Assembly (NCBI GenBank): GCA_051953655.1 | Contig: JBQCIO010000013.1 | Location: 1 to 5,279, forward strand | Source: JBQCHF01 sp051953655 | GTDB taxonomy: Bacteria; Actinomycetota; Actinomycetes; Motilibacterales; Motilibacteraceae | DNA: 5,279 bases | Direction: 5' to 3' | In this document: one piece after another, positions 5,218 to 5,279 of the stretch | How positions within the stretch are numbered: position 1 is the stretch's first letter | Layout: each line of letters begins with the position of its first letter | The notes under the pieces: generated by a model | Told to the model about the DNA's origin: nothing | The model's input: the letters and a program-made list of their open reading frames with translations, nothing else | Databases searched by the model: none | Made by a program: the position numbers and the translations under genes

Positions 5218-5279
5218 CTGGCCCAGCCGAGGCGGCTCGACCGGCCGGACGCCCGGCGCTGGTGGGCGCTCGCCCCCGA
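5218..5279 (+). CDS. N-terminus of an ABC sugar/polyol permease (3' truncated; start uncertain)
   Basis: The frame with codons starting at 5221 reads AQPRRLDRPDARRWWALAP up to the window edge. A basic stretch followed by R-W-W-A-L-A-P is the usual lead-in to the first membrane helix of MalF/SmoF-type permeases, and the position directly behind a binding-protein gene fits. The frame is open from 5080 onwards but contains no ATG, GTG or TTG. The only NTG codon is CTG at 5218, preceded by a run of seven G (5205-5211) that could pair with the 16S tail. Codons upstream of it (5152-5217) also look coding by third-position G/C, so the true start may be earlier and unusual. The left end given is therefore provisional; the permease identity rests on about 20 residues plus context. 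Confidence 0.6.
   Translation, partial: MAQPRRLDRPDARRWWALAP

Noticed and set aside
5262..5279. GTG at 5262 as start of the downstream gene
   Set aside because: It is in a different frame from the permease-like R-W-W-A-L-A-P sequence, has no ribosome binding site, and its few codons show no permease character.

Overview
The window is about 70% or more G+C, with the strong third-position G/C bias, GTG starts and alanine/arginine-rich proteins of a high-GC actinobacterium (Actinomycetota). Genus cannot be assigned from sequence reading alone. It holds the 3' part of one gene, three complete genes and the 5' edge of a fifth. No rRNA, tRNA, CRISPR array, transposase or phage gene is visible.

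Left part (1-1543, +): the C-terminal ~513 codons of a DinG/XPD-type superfamily 2 DNA helicase, entered just before its DEAH box. It ends in a proline-rich linker and a small helical tail that looks like a Myb/SANT-type or HTH DNA-binding module. A 213-bp spacer follows. It carries a striking nested dyad: a perfect 16-bp palindrome centred inside a longer 9-bp inverted repeat. After it comes a DUF664/DinB-superfamily protein (1757-2332, +), probably a thiol- and metal-dependent enzyme, which appears to be leaderless.

Right part (2369-5279): a polyol/sugar uptake locus. A SorC/DeoR-type sugar-sensing regulator (2369-3361, -) is divergent from a lipoprotein solute-binding protein (3750-5144, +) of the sorbitol/mannitol (SmoE-like) ABC transporter type. 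The beginning of a MalF/SmoF-like permease runs off the right edge. The 388-bp divergent region contains a candidate promoter on each strand and several dyads and repeated ATGAGCA words that are plausible operators. The simplest reading is that the regulator senses a (phosphorylated) polyol or sugar and controls both itself and the transporter operon; a second permease, and perhaps an ATPase and a polyol dehydrogenase, would be expected beyond the right edge.

Most of the window is ordinary actinobacterial chromosome. The points most worth a second look are the nested dyad at 1564-1622, the C-terminal module on the helicase, the lack of a normal start codon for the permease frame, and the operator-like structure between regulator and transporter. 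I found no clear evidence of a wholly new biological system.
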